A stretch of 64,000 bases of DNA from Lachnospiraceae bacterium. GTDB lineage: Bacteria; Bacillota; Clostridia; Lachnospirales; Lachnospiraceae. The position numbers and the translations under genes were made by a program. The stretch covers positions 62,001-126,000 of the forward strand of contig JAFVSN010000049.1 of assembly GCA_017503735.1 (NCBI GenBank), in the 5' to 3' direction. Under the pieces are notes generated by a model. The model was not told where the DNA came from. It saw nothing but the letters and a program-made list of their open reading frames with translations, and did not search any database. Every line of letters starts with the position of its first letter. The stretch's first letter is position 1. Positions 1 through 8,940 of the stretch are shown here, piece by piece.

Positions 1-75
1 GAAGTAGGCGGGGGATTGTACCTGTTTGTACCGTTTTGTGGGGAAAGGTTTGATTGGGATAAGGCTGAAGAATAA
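1..75 (+). CDS. C-terminal tail of an upstream protein (partial)
   Basis: Frame 1 is open from the left edge to a TAA at 73-75 and encodes 24 residues ending in FDWDKAEE. The next gene's ribosome binding site (GGAGG, 78-82) begins 2 bases after the stop, the tight spacing expected inside an operon. The tail is too short to assign a family. From context it probably belongs to the same kinase/secretion-associated operon. That the frame is coding is inferred from openness and spacing only. Confidence 0.45.
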   Translation, partial: EVGGGLYLFVPFCGERFDWDKAEE

Positions 76-92
76 GCGGAGGAAAGCGACAT

Positions 93-1943
93 ATGCAAAA
101 GAGATGCAGTAATTGTTTTGAATTATATGAAGATATTGATGAGATGTGTCCACATTGTGGATATTCCTTTGGAGATAAGGCAGAAGAGGCATACTTCTTA
201 CAACCGGGAACGGCATTAAACAGAAACAAGTATATTGTAGGGAAAAAGGTCGGACAAGGTGGTTTTGGCATTATTTATAAAGCGTGGGATACCGGTTTGC
301 AACGGGTTGTTGCGATAAAAGAATTCTTTCCAGTATCTATGGTGACACGTAGTGAAGGACAAAAGGAAGTGATTGTATTCTCATCAAAAAGAGAAAGCGA
401 TTATGTAAAGCATCTTGAAAAATTCCGCAGAGAGGCTAGAATAATGAGTCTCTTTACGGATTCAGTAAACTGTATTAAGACATATGATATTTTTGAGGAA
501 AACGGGACTGCATATATAGTAATGGAATATTGTGATGCTCCAACATTGAAAATTTTTATTAAGGCAAGAAAAGGAGAACTATTGCCGGAGAAAGAAGTGA
601 TTGAAATCATTTCACAGGTGTTGTCCGGCTTACAGGAAATTCATGCAAAAGGGGTTTATCATCTGGATATCGCATTGGACAATATTTTTATTAAACAACA
701 AGAGAATGGAACGAAGATAACGATAATATATGACTTTGGAGCCGCTTGCTTAGAACGTGAACTTAGAAAGAGGCTCGATGATGAAATTGTTGTAAAACCC
801 GGATTTAGTCCGGCAGAACAATACAAAAGGAATGGAAAAATCGGACCGTGGACAGACATTTATGCGGTAGGAGCCAACTTATATTATCTTTTAACGGGAG
901 TGGTTCCGTTAGAGGCAACGGATAGAGAACATGAAGATGCATTGGAGGAGCCGGCAAAGTTAGAGATGATTTCTCCTGCAATTAACAATGCGACATTACG
1001 TGCAATGGCATTAAATCCGGAATTAAGATATAAAAATGCAAAGGAATTCCTAGAGGATTTAAAAAAGGAAAAGGTAAGAAGCGATAAAGAGGAAGCGTTA
1101 CATAGGAAAAAGGCCAGAAATAGATTTGTAGCCTTAGTATCTACTGTGCTTGTAGTAGCGGCGGCACTTATTTTTTTCATCGGCTATACAAAGGGACGTA
1201 TATTTGAGGATGAAATCACTATGTGGGTGGTTTCGGATTCGGATTTGGTTATGGAACGGAAACGTTATGAGGAAGTAATAAGTTCATTTCACGAATATTA
1301 TCCGCAAGTACAAGTAAATTTGAAGGTGATGAGCAGTAGTGAATTAGAATCCGATTTTTTTGCTGTGCGGGATGAAGATAAGCCGGATCTGTTAGAGACA
1401 ACAAAGGCTTCAGAGGAATTACTCGAAAAATGCAAATCGCTTTCTTCTGTGTTAAATGAAAATAAGGGAGGTTTTATTAACGGACTTCGAGAAGAAATTG
1501 TTTCCGATAACGCAAAACAAGTTCCGTTAGGTTTATATATGACGGTAGTGTATAAGCAAGCCAACGTAGATTTGGATATGCTTTCGGCAGTCAGTGCATT
1601 TGACTTTATGAATGATGCGGGCGGATATGTAGAAAGTGATACAACAATATATGCTATGGTGCAGAAAAATGTAGCGGGAAGATATGAGGTTGTTGCAGGA
1701 AACAAGAAGGAAGCATATCTGGCAGAGAAGTTTAGTGTGTTTTCCAGAGGAATCAATAAGGAAAAAGCTGCAAAAGCGTTGTTGGGGTATATGTTAACAG
1801 ATGTGGGACAAGAGAAACTACATATTGCCTATAAGAGTGACTATCTGCCAATATCTGAATCAATATTTGGACTGTATGTAGATGAAGTGTTTAGGGAACT
1901 GGACTTTTTAAAAGAGTCTATAGATGAGTATGTAATAAAGTAA
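93..1943 (+). CDS. Zinc-ribbon Ser/Thr protein kinase with solute-binding-protein-like ectodomain
   Basis: 616 aa. An N-terminal zinc ribbon (Cys5, Cys8, Cys19, Cys22) is followed by a Hanks-type kinase domain of about residues 47-310. It shows the Gly loop GQGGFG (54-59), the VAIK lysine (Lys76), HLD at 190-192 in place of HRD with the catalytic Asp kept, and DFG at 214-216. A single transmembrane helix lies at about 345-367. The outer 245 residues resemble the start and body of family 1 extracellular solute-binding proteins, opening with ITMWVVSDSD, but have no lipobox. The inferred topology is a cytoplasmic kinase with an external ligand sensor. GGAGG at 78-82 supports the ATG. It lies 12 bases before a second zinc-ribbon kinase, so the two are probably co-transcribed. 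Kinase assignment is sure; the sensor role is inferred. Confidence 0.88.
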   Translation: MQKRCSNCFELYEDIDEMCPHCGYSFGDKAEEAYFLQPGTALNRNKYIVGKKVGQGGFGIIYKAWDTGLQRVVAIKEFFPVSMVTRSEGQKEVIVFSSKRESDYVKHLEKFRREARIMSLFTDSVNCIKTYDIFEENGTAYIVMEYCDAPTLKIFIKARKGELLPEKEVIEIISQVLSGLQEIHAKGVYHLDIALDNIFIKQQENGTKITIIYDFGAACLERELRKRLDDEIVVKPGFSPAEQYKRNGKIGPWTDIYAVGANLYYLLTGVVPLEATDREHEDALEEPAKLEMISPAINNATLRAMALNPELRYKNAKEFLEDLKKEKVRSDKEEALHRKKARNRFVALVSTVLVVAAALIFFIGYTKGRIFEDEITMWVVSDSDLVMERKRYEEVISSFHEYYPQVQVNLKVMSSSELESDFFAVRDEDKPDLLETTKASEELLEKCKSLSSVLNENKGGFINGLREEIVSDNAKQVPLGLYMTVVYKQANVDLDMLSAVSAFDFMNDAGGYVESDTTIYAMVQKNVAGRYEVVAGNKKEAYLAEKFSVFSRGINKEKAAKALLGYMLTDVGQEKLHIAYKSDYLPISESIFGLYVDEVFRELDFLKESIDEYVIK

Positions 1944-1955
1944 GGAGATGATTTC

Positions 1956-4900
1956 ATGAAGTTATGTATGGGCTGCATGGAGATGTTTGAGGATAAATTT
2001 GACATTTGCCCGTATTGTGGATACGAGGAAAACTCGTTGCCGGAAGAAGCATTTCATTTGACGCCGGGAACTGTAATTGGTGAGCGTTATATTGTAGGAA
2101 AAGTATTGGGATTTGGTGGGTTTGGTGTAACCTATATCGGCTTTGATCGGGAACTTGAGAAAAAGGTTGCAGTCAAAGAGTATCTTCCAAGTGAATTTGC
2201 GACAAGAACACTCCATCAGACAAGAGTCACCATATATGGAGGAGACAAAACAGAACAATTTGGTCTCGGCATGACGAAATTTGTGGATGAGGCAAGAAAA
2301 TTAGCAAAATTCAGTGAGGATACTGAGATTGTAAATGTCTATGATACCTTTTTGGAAAACGATACGGCATATATCATAATGGAGTACCTTGAGGGTGAAA
2401 ATCTGAAACAGTTGCTTGAGCGGAAAGGAAAGCTTCCATTAGAGGAAGCAGAGGAAATTATGATTCCTATTTACCGCTCGTTGAAAAAAATACATGATGC
2501 AGGTATTATTCACAGAGATATTGCGCCGGATAATATTTTTATTACAAAGGATGGACGGGTAAAGCTTCTTGATTTCGGAGCAGCAAGATATGCTTCGGCA
2601 ACCCATAGCAGAAGTTTGACTGTAATTTACAAGCCGGGCTATGCACCGGAAGAGCAGTATCAAAGTCGGGGGGAACAGGGGCCGTGGACGGATGTATATG
2701 CACTTTCTGCAACACTGTATAAATGTATCACCGGCATTACACCGGATACTTCGCTCGAAAGAAAGGTAAAGGATACTTTAAAGGAACCGTCTAAGCTTGG
2801 AATAGATATTCCTAAGAATAAAGAAATCGCATTGATGAATGCTTTAAACATTCAAGTTGCTTCGCGTACCAAATCCACAGAAGATTTCTTGAAAGAGTGG
2901 GAGTCAAAAAGAGAAGTTATACGAATTGTTGAAAAGATAAAGTCAGTGGATGTGGGTCGCCTTAGTAAAAAGGCAAAAGCAGGGATTATAGCAGGCATTG
3001 TTGCACTGGCAGCGGGAATTGCAGTAGTAATAGGTCTGGGTGGTGTATCTAAAATTACGGATAGTATAAAGATTGCGCAAGGAAACGTACGAGTGCCGTC
3101 GGTGGTAAACGAGCGGTTTGATGATGCAGTTATGATTACAGAGAATGCCGGTATTCATATGATGCAGGAAGATACAAAATACGATGCATTGATTGAGAAG
3201 GGCAAGGTTCTGACACAGAGTGTAGAAGCCGGCCAGCTGATGGATTCGACAAAGAGTCTTATGGTCATTGTTTCAGGCGGTATCCGGCAGATTTATGTGC
3301 CGGAGGTGATTGGAGGTAAGAAAGAGGTTGCATTGTCCACTTTGTCGCAGGAAGGTTTTACTTATCGTGTCGTAGAGGAATATTCGACCGTGGCGGTTGG
3401 TAATGTAATTCGTACGGACTATCTTGCCGGTGAGCAGTGTGACGAGGGAACTGAAATTGTAGTTTTTGTTTCGAAAGGTATAGATCCCGCAACGATTGAA
3501 GTGCCGTCTGAGGATGAAAAGCCTGTAGAGTATGAAGTTGTAGATTACTCAAATATGTCAATTGAAGAAGTCAGTTCTATTCTGGCAGAATACGGAATCT
3601 ATCTGGATTACTCCGAACAGATTGCATCGGAAACGGTAGCAAAAGATTGTATCGTCTCGCAGAAGACACCGATAGGAACAAAACTTACGATGGGCGATAC
3701 TGTAAAGGTAGTAATGAGTACCGGTATTCCGATGGTTAATGTGGGAGACCTTATCGGATGGCAATATGCAGATAGAAAAGAGGCACTTGAACAAGCCGGT
3801 TTAGTGGTGGAAAAAGGGAAAGAAGAATACAGTAATAACCGCGCGAAAGGCTTAATTCTTTTGGTAAAGACAGAATCCGGTGAGGTTGTAACAGATGGTA
3901 TTGCATTGAAAAAGGGTACGAAAATTATTTGTACGATAAGTAAAGGACCAAAGCCGGCGAATACGCCGACGTCAAAACCAACAAATACGCCGACACCGAA
4001 GCCAACGAATACGCCGAAGCCGAAGCCGACAAATACACCGAAGCCGACAAATACACCGACGCCGACAAATACACCGACGCCGGTAGTACACTATCATAGT
4101 TATAGCCCGGCAACTTGTTCAAAACCAAGAACATGCGTGTGTGGGGCAACAGAAGGTTGGGCGTTAGGCCATAACTGGACTGATGCGACGTGTAAAGATC
4201 CAAAGACCTGTACGAGATGTAAGGCAACGGAAGGAAGTGTGTTAGGCCATAACTGGATTGATGCGACGTGTAAAGATCCAAAGACCTGTACGAGATGTAG
4301 GGAAACGGAAGGAAGTGCGTTAGGTCATAACTGGACTGATGCGACATGTAAAGAACCAAAGACCTGTACGAGATGTAAGGCAACGGAAGGGAATGCGTTA
4401 GGCCATAACTGGACTGATGCGACATGTAAAGAACCAAAGACCTGTACGAGATGTAAGGCAACGGAAGGAAGTGCGTTAGGCCATAACTGGAGTGATGCGA
4501 CGTGTAAAGAACCAAAGACCTGTACGAGATGTAAGGCAACGGAAGGAAGTGCGTTAGGCCATAACTGGAATGATGCGACATGTAAAGAGCCAAAGACCTG
4601 TACGAGATGTAAGGCAACGGAAGGAAGTGCGTTAGGCCATAACTGGACTGATGCGACATGTAAAAATCCAAAGACCTGTACGAGATGTAAGGCAACGGAA
4701 GGAGGCGCGTTAGGCCATAACTGGAAAGCCGCAACATGTAAAGAACCAAAGACCTGTACAAGGTGTTGGACGACGGAAGGCAATGCACTGGGACATACGT
4801 TTACATATGGAACAGATTTAAATTGTAAAGTATGTAATGCTGTACTTGGTTATTGGAGTGATTATGGTGCTTGGAGTGCATGGCAGGATGCGAAAGTAAC

Positions 4901-5261
4901 TGCTAGTGTTAGTCGGCAGGTAGAAACGGACAATTATGTAATCGTTGGCTATGATAAAAAGACACAGTACAAGTATAGTAGATATTATGGTCATAATGGT
5001 TCGTTCTGGGTTGCATTAAGTTATAGAAGTGGATATTGCCAGACGTATGAAGATACGGGGTGGCTTGATTATCAACTTTCATGGGATAAGATATGGAGTG
5101 AACCGCAACAGAGATATAACGAAGGATTTGGTTATGGAAAGCTAGGAAATGGATACAAAATCTTCTGGTATAATCAGGAAACACGTGAAGTGGATGATTT
5201 GAATTCTCCGATATACAAAACGCAGTACAGATACAGAGATCGTCATATAATTTACTATTAA
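1956..5261 (+). CDS. Zinc-ribbon PASTA-type Ser/Thr kinase with Cys-rich tandem repeats
   Basis: 1101 aa. An N-terminal zinc ribbon (Cys4, Cys7, Cys18, Cys21) precedes a kinase domain with GFGGFG (52-57), Lys74, HRD at 186-188 and DFG near 206. A transmembrane helix lies at about 340-362. Outside are three or four PASTA-like modules (about 378-665), a Pro/Thr/Lys linker built on NTPTPKPT units, and eight near-identical 26-residue repeats with pattern HNWxDATCKxPKTCTRC. A unique aromatic-rich tail of about 155 residues closes the protein. PASTA kinases of Firmicutes sense wall fragments. The zinc ribbon and Cys repeats are not part of canonical PrkC/Stk1, so this is an accessory paralogue. An AGGAGATGA ribosome site precedes the ATG. 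Confidence 0.9.
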   Translation: MKLCMGCMEMFEDKFDICPYCGYEENSLPEEAFHLTPGTVIGERYIVGKVLGFGGFGVTYIGFDRELEKKVAVKEYLPSEFATRTLHQTRVTIYGGDKTEQFGLGMTKFVDEARKLAKFSEDTEIVNVYDTFLENDTAYIIMEYLEGENLKQLLERKGKLPLEEAEEIMIPIYRSLKKIHDAGIIHRDIAPDNIFITKDGRVKLLDFGAARYASATHSRSLTVIYKPGYAPEEQYQSRGEQGPWTDVYALSATLYKCITGITPDTSLERKVKDTLKEPSKLGIDIPKNKEIALMNALNIQVASRTKSTEDFLKEWESKREVIRIVEKIKSVDVGRLSKKAKAGIIAGIVALAAGIAVVIGLGGVSKITDSIKIAQGNVRVPSVVNERFDDAVMITENAGIHMMQEDTKYDALIEKGKVLTQSVEAGQLMDSTKSLMVIVSGGIRQIYVPEVIGGKKEVALSTLSQEGFTYRVVEEYSTVAVGNVIRTDYLAGEQCDEGTEIVVFVSKGIDPATIEVPSEDEKPVEYEVVDYSNMSIEEVSSILAEYGIYLDYSEQIASETVAKDCIVSQKTPIGTKLTMGDTVKVVMSTGIPMVNVGDLIGWQYADRKEALEQAGLVVEKGKEEYSNNRAKGLILLVKTESGEVVTDGIALKKGTKIICTISKGPKPANTPTSKPTNTPTPKPTNTPKPKPTNTPKPTNTPTPTNTPTPVVHYHSYSPATCSKPRTCVCGATEGWALGHNWTDATCKDPKTCTRCKATEGSVLGHNWIDATCKDPKTCTRCRETEGSALGHNWTDATCKEPKTCTRCKATEGNALGHNWTDATCKEPKTCTRCKATEGSALGHNWSDATCKEPKTCTRCKATEGSALGHNWNDATCKEPKTCTRCKATEGSALGHNWTDATCKNPKTCTRCKATEGGALGHNWKAATCKEPKTCTRCWTTEGNALGHTFTYGTDLNCKVCNAVLGYWSDYGAWSAWQDAKVTASVSRQVETDNYVIVGYDKKTQYKYSRYYGHNGSFWVALSYRSGYCQTYEDTGWLDYQLSWDKIWSEPQQRYNEGFGYGKLGNGYKIFWYNQETREVDDLNSPIYKTQYRYRDRHIIYY
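3955..4085 (+). repeat. Low-complexity Pro/Thr linker coding repeat
   Basis: Short direct repeats built on ACNCCGACNCCGAA-type units encode NTPTPKPT-like residues joining the PASTA region to the Cys-rich repeats. It resembles the spacer of surface proteins that cross the wall layer and is prone to slippage. Confidence 0.75.
4170..4793 (+). repeat. Eight 78-bp in-frame tandem repeats in the kinase ectodomain
   Basis: Eight consecutive 78-bp units each encode 26 residues of the type HNWTDATCKEPKTCTRC plus nine more. A degenerate 75-bp unit precedes them (4095-4169) and a decayed one follows (from 4794). Units differ mainly at residues 4, 10 and 23. Each carries three Cys. The near identity of the DNA points to recent expansion and likely copy-number variation between strains. 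Confidence 0.92.
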
Positions 5262-5330
5262 TCTGCTATTCATACGAAAAAAGATGTGTTCCGTCGCTAA
5301 ATCGGTAGTCTGGAGTAGGTGTGTTGTAAA

Positions 5331-5367
5331 CTGTGTACAGAGGAGTGAGTGAATCTTCTGTACACAG
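5331..5367. other. 11-bp perfect inverted repeat between kinase and helical-protein genes
   Basis: Arms at 5331-5341 and 5357-5367 (CTGTGTACAGA and its complement) enclose 15 bases. No T-tract follows, so it is not a standard terminator. It could be an operator or RNA processing hairpin. The rest of 5262-5426 shows nothing further that I can assign. Confidence 0.5.
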
Positions 5368-5426
5368 GTATATTTGGGAAATGAAGTCTAAAAAACAATT
5401 CAAAAGAAGAAAGGGGGACATAATGG

Positions 5427-6641
5427 ATGGCAGGATTTAGTACTTCGTTGTCGGATATGAAACAGGATGCATATGAGTTAGAAGTAATTGCCTCGAAGCT
5501 GAGAAAGAAGAGTGGAACCTTAGACCGATTAAGTGTAAAGGCACAGGCACACTCACGGAATGCAGGAAGACAGATAGCTAATGCTAACCGTCAACTGGGG
5601 GAAGAAGTCAAGATGATTTCTAAGATGTCTGAAACACTTCAGTGTATCGCGGGGATGTATGATGGGGCTGAAAATGAAATTGCAGGTCTAACGTCGGAGA
5701 TGTTGAATATTGCTAAAAAAATATCCGTCCTTGGTGGGGATGTGGCGACTGGTGGATTGGAGTGTTTGCAAGATGATCTAAAATTAGAAATGGGCATGGA
5801 TGAATATTCAAAAGTTGTGATAGAGTTTATAGGAAATGCATTGTATTCCGGGCTTCTTTCAAAGGATGTTGAAGAGAGAACCAAAGAGCTCATAGAGGGG
5901 GATTATCTTTCTAACAATAATTTTGTGGTTTCCAGTGTGCTTCAAGAAACTAGTGGTTATACAAAAGACTGTCTCGAACCGTTTGAAAATGTACAGAACA
6001 TTATACAATGGCTTGAACAGGATGATGAGATTGAGATTCCTGTAATCGGAAAAATGATAGACTGTGTGAAGACAATTGATTTGGGAATTGATTTAATAAG
6101 AGGTTTTGAGGATTTTGTTGTTGGAATGACACAGGACGATTCGGAGTCGTTGGCTAAAGGTGGTAAAGAACTTACGAAGGCGATGATGAAATATTTAGGT
6201 AAAATAAAGTGGACAAAGCAGGAAAAAGTGATAGCACCAGATATTCTGAATCCCGTAAAACTTTTGGGGAGTTATGCTACAAATATGGTTACGGGATTTA
6301 TTGACGGGATAACTGATGAGAATTCAACAATGCAGGGAATAGTATATGAAACTTTTATAGATTCAGGCTTAAACGTATCTGTTGATGCCGTTGAAGAGAC
6401 AGCAAATGCGGGGATTGGGCTAGTGTATACACCTATATCGTGGGTTGCTGATAAGTTTGGTGTGGATGTAGATTCCGTATATGAAAAGCATTCAGATAAG
6501 AAAGGAGTCTTTGCTGCGATGGATAATGTGAGTCAAGTAGCAGATCTTATAAAAGAAAATAGTTCGTGGGAGTCATGGACCAGCGGCCTGAAAGTTATGG
6601 GTAAAGGAATAAAGAATGGATTAAAAAAATTGTTTTCATAG
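5427..6641 (+). CDS. Alpha-helical protein, possible type VII secretion-associated (LXG/WXG-like) protein
   Basis: 404 aa, no signal peptide and no clear membrane helix. The first 110 residues are predicted to be long amphipathic helices with regularly spaced hydrophobic residues, like the helical N termini of LXG/WXG100-type export substrates, but no WXG motif is present. The ATG at 5427 is supported by AAGGGGG (5411-5417); the ATG at 5423 is in another frame and stops after five codons. The stop overlaps the ribosome site of the DUF4176 gene, indicating translational coupling. DUF4176 proteins commonly sit in type VII secretion loci, which is the main basis for the suggestion. The exact family is not recognised. 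Confidence 0.6.
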   Translation: MAGFSTSLSDMKQDAYELEVIASKLRKKSGTLDRLSVKAQAHSRNAGRQIANANRQLGEEVKMISKMSETLQCIAGMYDGAENEIAGLTSEMLNIAKKISVLGGDVATGGLECLQDDLKLEMGMDEYSKVVIEFIGNALYSGLLSKDVEERTKELIEGDYLSNNNFVVSSVLQETSGYTKDCLEPFENVQNIIQWLEQDDEIEIPVIGKMIDCVKTIDLGIDLIRGFEDFVVGMTQDDSESLAKGGKELTKAMMKYLGKIKWTKQEKVIAPDILNPVKLLGSYATNMVTGFIDGITDENSTMQGIVYETFIDSGLNVSVDAVEETANAGIGLVYTPISWVADKFGVDVDSVYEKHSDKKGVFAAMDNVSQVADLIKENSSWESWTSGLKVMGKGIKNGLKKLFS

Positions 6642-6652
6642 GAGGAAGTGTG

Positions 6653-6925
6653 ATGAAGGAATTTTGGCCGATAGGAACAGTGGTAAAAATACTGGAAGGA
6701 GAAGCGGCAAAATTTATGATAGTAGGATATTTTCCGCAAAATGAGAAAGGGGAACAGCGTGATTATGTATCTGTAAGATATCCTATGGGAGCGTATAATA
6801 ATAATGTTTATTTCTTCTTTAATCATGAGCATATTAAAGAGGTTATTTTTGAGGGATATAAGAGTGAAGAGTTTAAAGCATTTTTACAGATTATGAATCG
6901 TTTGGTTGCCCAAGAAGAGAAATAA
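6653..6925 (+). CDS. DUF4176 family protein
   Basis: 90 aa. PIGTVVKILEGEAAKFMIVG, the YVSVRYPMG segment and YFFFNHEHIKEVIFEGY match the DUF4176 pattern, a small family found beside type VII secretion substrates. Its biochemical function is unknown. GGAGGAAG at 6641-6648 fits the ATG at 6653 better than the GTG immediately before it. It follows the helical protein with no gap and its last 20 bases overlap the next small gene. Confidence 0.8.
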   Translation: MKEFWPIGTVVKILEGEAAKFMIVGYFPQNEKGEQRDYVSVRYPMGAYNNNVYFFFNHEHIKEVIFEGYKSEEFKAFLQIMNRLVAQEEK

Positions 6926-7106
6926 AAGGTTAAGGATTAATAAAGTTAGTTTGGTATTGTTTATTATTCAGGCACTTGCAGTTATTGGATCTATTGCAGG
7001 AGGAAGTTTCTTTGAAATGAGAAATGCATTTGCTTATATTGGATTCCTCTTGCCGACAATTATCGGGGGTATATTGATGCTTGTAAAACGAAAGAAAAAT
7101 TTATAG
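6906..7106 (+). CDS. Small two-helix membrane protein
   Basis: 66 aa from a TTG start. A basic N terminus (KKRNKRLRINK) is followed by two hydrophobic helices at about 14-34 and 41-60 and a C-terminal KRKKNL. It overlaps the DUF4176 gene by 20 bases, so translation would be coupled. I recognise no family. Two-helix proteins of this size are common in type VII secretion-type loci. The TTG start and lack of homology make this moderate confidence. Confidence 0.5.
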   Translation: MPKKRNKRLRINKVSLVLFIIQALAVIGSIAGGSFFEMRNAFAYIGFLLPTIIGGILMLVKRKKNL

Positions 7107-7218
7107 GAATAAAATTTGTGTCAAGTGCATTATGATATGTCATTTGTCCCATTTTATCGGTCATTCGTCGTAAAAAAAGTAATTATCCTTCTTGTATGAT
7201 ATTATGAGTACAACAAAG

Positions 7219-7233
7219 GAAGCCAAGCTTCCA
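7219..7233. promoter_or_regulatory. Short palindrome upstream of the secreted C39-like gene
   Basis: GGAAGC-CAA-GCTTCC lies 38 bases before the ATG at 7271, inside the likely leader. It could be an operator or a weak hairpin. No convincing -35/-10 pair was found in 7107-7270. Confidence 0.3.
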
Positions 7234-7270
7234 AAGTTAAATCATATTATCATGCAAGGAGGAATTTGTT

Positions 7271-8383
7271 ATGGAAAACAAGCAGCATGCAAAGAAGGCA
7301 AACAAGAAGTTAGGAAGAGCAATGGTTGTTATGGCGATGGTCATCGCACTCATGGTCAATTTGTTTCCTCTGAAGGTAAGAGAGGCACAGGCGGCAAGTG
7401 AAGTAATCGGTTACGGTACTTTGAATGCTTCCTGGGTAAATCTCGGTTTAAACTGGAACATGACCGGTGGCACCAGCGGTAAGGTGGTCCGTGGAGAGTC
7501 TTTCGTGGTCTACGAGAAGAAGAATGTAAACGGAACCAATCGTTACTACGTGTACGCAGAAAACGCAGATATCTACGGATACATCTCCGAGCGTTTCATC
7601 AATTATACTCCGTTTAGCGGTGATAAGGATGAAATTATCGGTTACGGAAAGCTGAATGCCTCCTGGGTAAATCTCGGTTTAAATTGGGAAATGACCGGCG
7701 GAACCAGCGGACGTGTTGTGAGCGGAGAGACTTTCCTCGTATACGCAAAGAAGAATGTAAACGGAACCAACCGCTATTATGTGTATGCTGAGAAGGCAGG
7801 TATCTACGGTTATATCTCCGAGCGCTTCATTACTGTTTTGGAAGCAGAAGATGCCGGTGTTGAAGACGAAAATCGTATTGCATTGGATGTTGCTCTTCAT
7901 GTGCAGGAGACTACTACCACTTGCGGTGTTGCCAGTGTTAAGATGGTTCTGGATTATCTTGGTGTAAAGAATTCTTCCGGCCAGCGCATTTCCGAATCTA
8001 CTCTCTGGAAGTGGGCAAACAGTAATGGCGAGGGCACTTATGTATACCGTATCGCACAGACTCTTACCAAGTATGGCGTTGCCTACAAGTATCTCAACAT
8101 GAGTGATGCGGTAAGCGATGATTACTGGGATGAGTTGGAGAAGTCCTTGAAAAATGACAGACCGGTAATCATTCCGATCAAGCCTACCAAGAATAGCTAC
8201 TGGGATTACAATACCGGCCATTACATTGTTGTAACGGGTGTGTATACTGACGGAGATGGTGATAAGCAGGTAATTATCAATGACTGCCACTATAAGTATA
8301 GTGCAGAAGACAAGGTGGTTCCGTTAAAGGAGCTGGTGCGTGTGAGTAAGAATCACAGTGCATATATCATTGTTGGTAAGTAA
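7271..8383 (+). CDS. Secreted C39-like cysteine peptidase with two SH3-like repeats
   Basis: 370 aa. A basic N terminus and hydrophobic core (about 17-34) end in an AQA-A signal peptidase site near residue 41. Two nearly identical 65-residue modules (about 46-111 and 120-186), each starting IGYGxLNASWVNLGLNW and ending GYISERFI, resemble bacterial SH3 wall-binding domains. The C-terminal half fits Peptidase_C39-like folds: Cys in TTTTCGVASVKMVLDYL, His in GHYIVVTG and Asp/Asn in INDCHY. It is inferred to be a wall-attached cysteine peptidase or amidase. AAGGAGG precedes the ATG and a strong terminator follows. Confidence 0.82.
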   Translation: MENKQHAKKANKKLGRAMVVMAMVIALMVNLFPLKVREAQAASEVIGYGTLNASWVNLGLNWNMTGGTSGKVVRGESFVVYEKKNVNGTNRYYVYAENADIYGYISERFINYTPFSGDKDEIIGYGKLNASWVNLGLNWEMTGGTSGRVVSGETFLVYAKKNVNGTNRYYVYAEKAGIYGYISERFITVLEAEDAGVEDENRIALDVALHVQETTTTCGVASVKMVLDYLGVKNSSGQRISESTLWKWANSNGEGTYVYRIAQTLTKYGVAYKYLNMSDAVSDDYWDELEKSLKNDRPVIIPIKPTKNSYWDYNTGHYIVVTGVYTDGDGDKQVIINDCHYKYSAEDKVVPLKELVRVSKNHSAYIIVGK

Positions 8384-8394
8384 GAGGTAAGAGG

Positions 8395-8434
8395 GGCCCC
8401 CCATCGGCAGAATGCCGGTGGGGGCCTTTGTTAT
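8395..8434 (+). terminator. Rho-independent terminator after the C39-like gene
   Basis: A GC-rich hairpin (GGCCCCCC arm, GGGGGCC return arm, inner CGGCA/TGCCG) is followed by TTTGTT. It ends the accessory transcript. Confidence 0.8.
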
Positions 8435-8457
8435 TCGAAATAATAAGTAAACAGTGA

Positions 8458-8489
8458 AAGCAACTTATTTGCTTGTTGCTTTTTTTATT
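8458..8489 (+). terminator. Second hairpin with T-tract
   Basis: AAGCAAC and GTTGCTT arms enclose ten bases and run into a seven-T tract. It acts as a backup terminator or insulator before the toxin-like gene. Confidence 0.6.
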
Positions 8490-8532
8490 GGAAATGCGAT
8501 ATAGTATGATTAGACCGAAAGGGAGGTAGATT

Positions 8533-8913
8533 TTGTGGATGAGGATGGAGGAAGTTACAATGGAATGTGATTACAGCAAAATTGTTTTATACCAGGCAGG
8601 GGAGTTTAATAAACAATATAAGACCGACATATGGAGTAAAGTCAGAATTCTTCCGTTTGTTGAGATAGAGGACGATGAGGTCAGAAGAAGTTTTTTGCAC
8701 TCGGAGTATAAATTGGTGGAAGCCTTGGATCCGATTGTTTTATACCGTACATTCGGAAAATATGCGGGTAAGGGTTCCGGAGCCGGTGGAGCATATGCCA
8801 CTACGGAGTTTGCGGAATCGGTAATTGACGCAAAGATTCGTTTGGCATTACTTCCGAAGTGGGGAAATACAAAGATGTATGAGGGTAAGTTTATTGTCCC
8901 TGCAGGAGAGTAA
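8533..8913 (+). CDS. N-terminal part of a stop-interrupted toxin-like (ADP-ribosyltransferase-like?) gene
   Basis: 126 aa ending at a TAA (8911-8913). The same frame then stays open without another stop to 9252, so this and the next entry read as one gene of about 239 codons broken by a single nonsense codon. The segment IVLYRTFGKYAGKGSGAGG followed by YATTEF, and FIVPAGE continuing after the stop, resemble the toxin tips of polymorphic secreted toxins of the ADP-ribosyltransferase-like group; this match is by eye and tentative. Possible starts are TTG 8533 (GGGAGGT at 8521), ATG 8539, or ATG 8560, which has GGAGGAAG eight bases upstream. Confidence 0.55.
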   Translation: MWMRMEEVTMECDYSKIVLYQAGEFNKQYKTDIWSKVRILPFVEIEDDEVRRSFLHSEYKLVEALDPIVLYRTFGKYAGKGSGAGGAYATTEFAESVIDAKIRLALLPKWGNTKMYEGKFIVPAGE

Positions 8914-8940
8914 TTCTATATCGGTATAGCTGCACCACAG

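Noticed and set aside
3925-4788. Long reverse-strand open frames over the kinase repeats
   Set aside because: They are mirror images of the 78-bp repeats and have no ribosome site or independent sense.
8911-8913. Selenocysteine or programmed readthrough at the in-frame stop
   Set aside because: The stop is TAA, not TGA, and no recoding structure is evident; a nonsense mutation is simpler.
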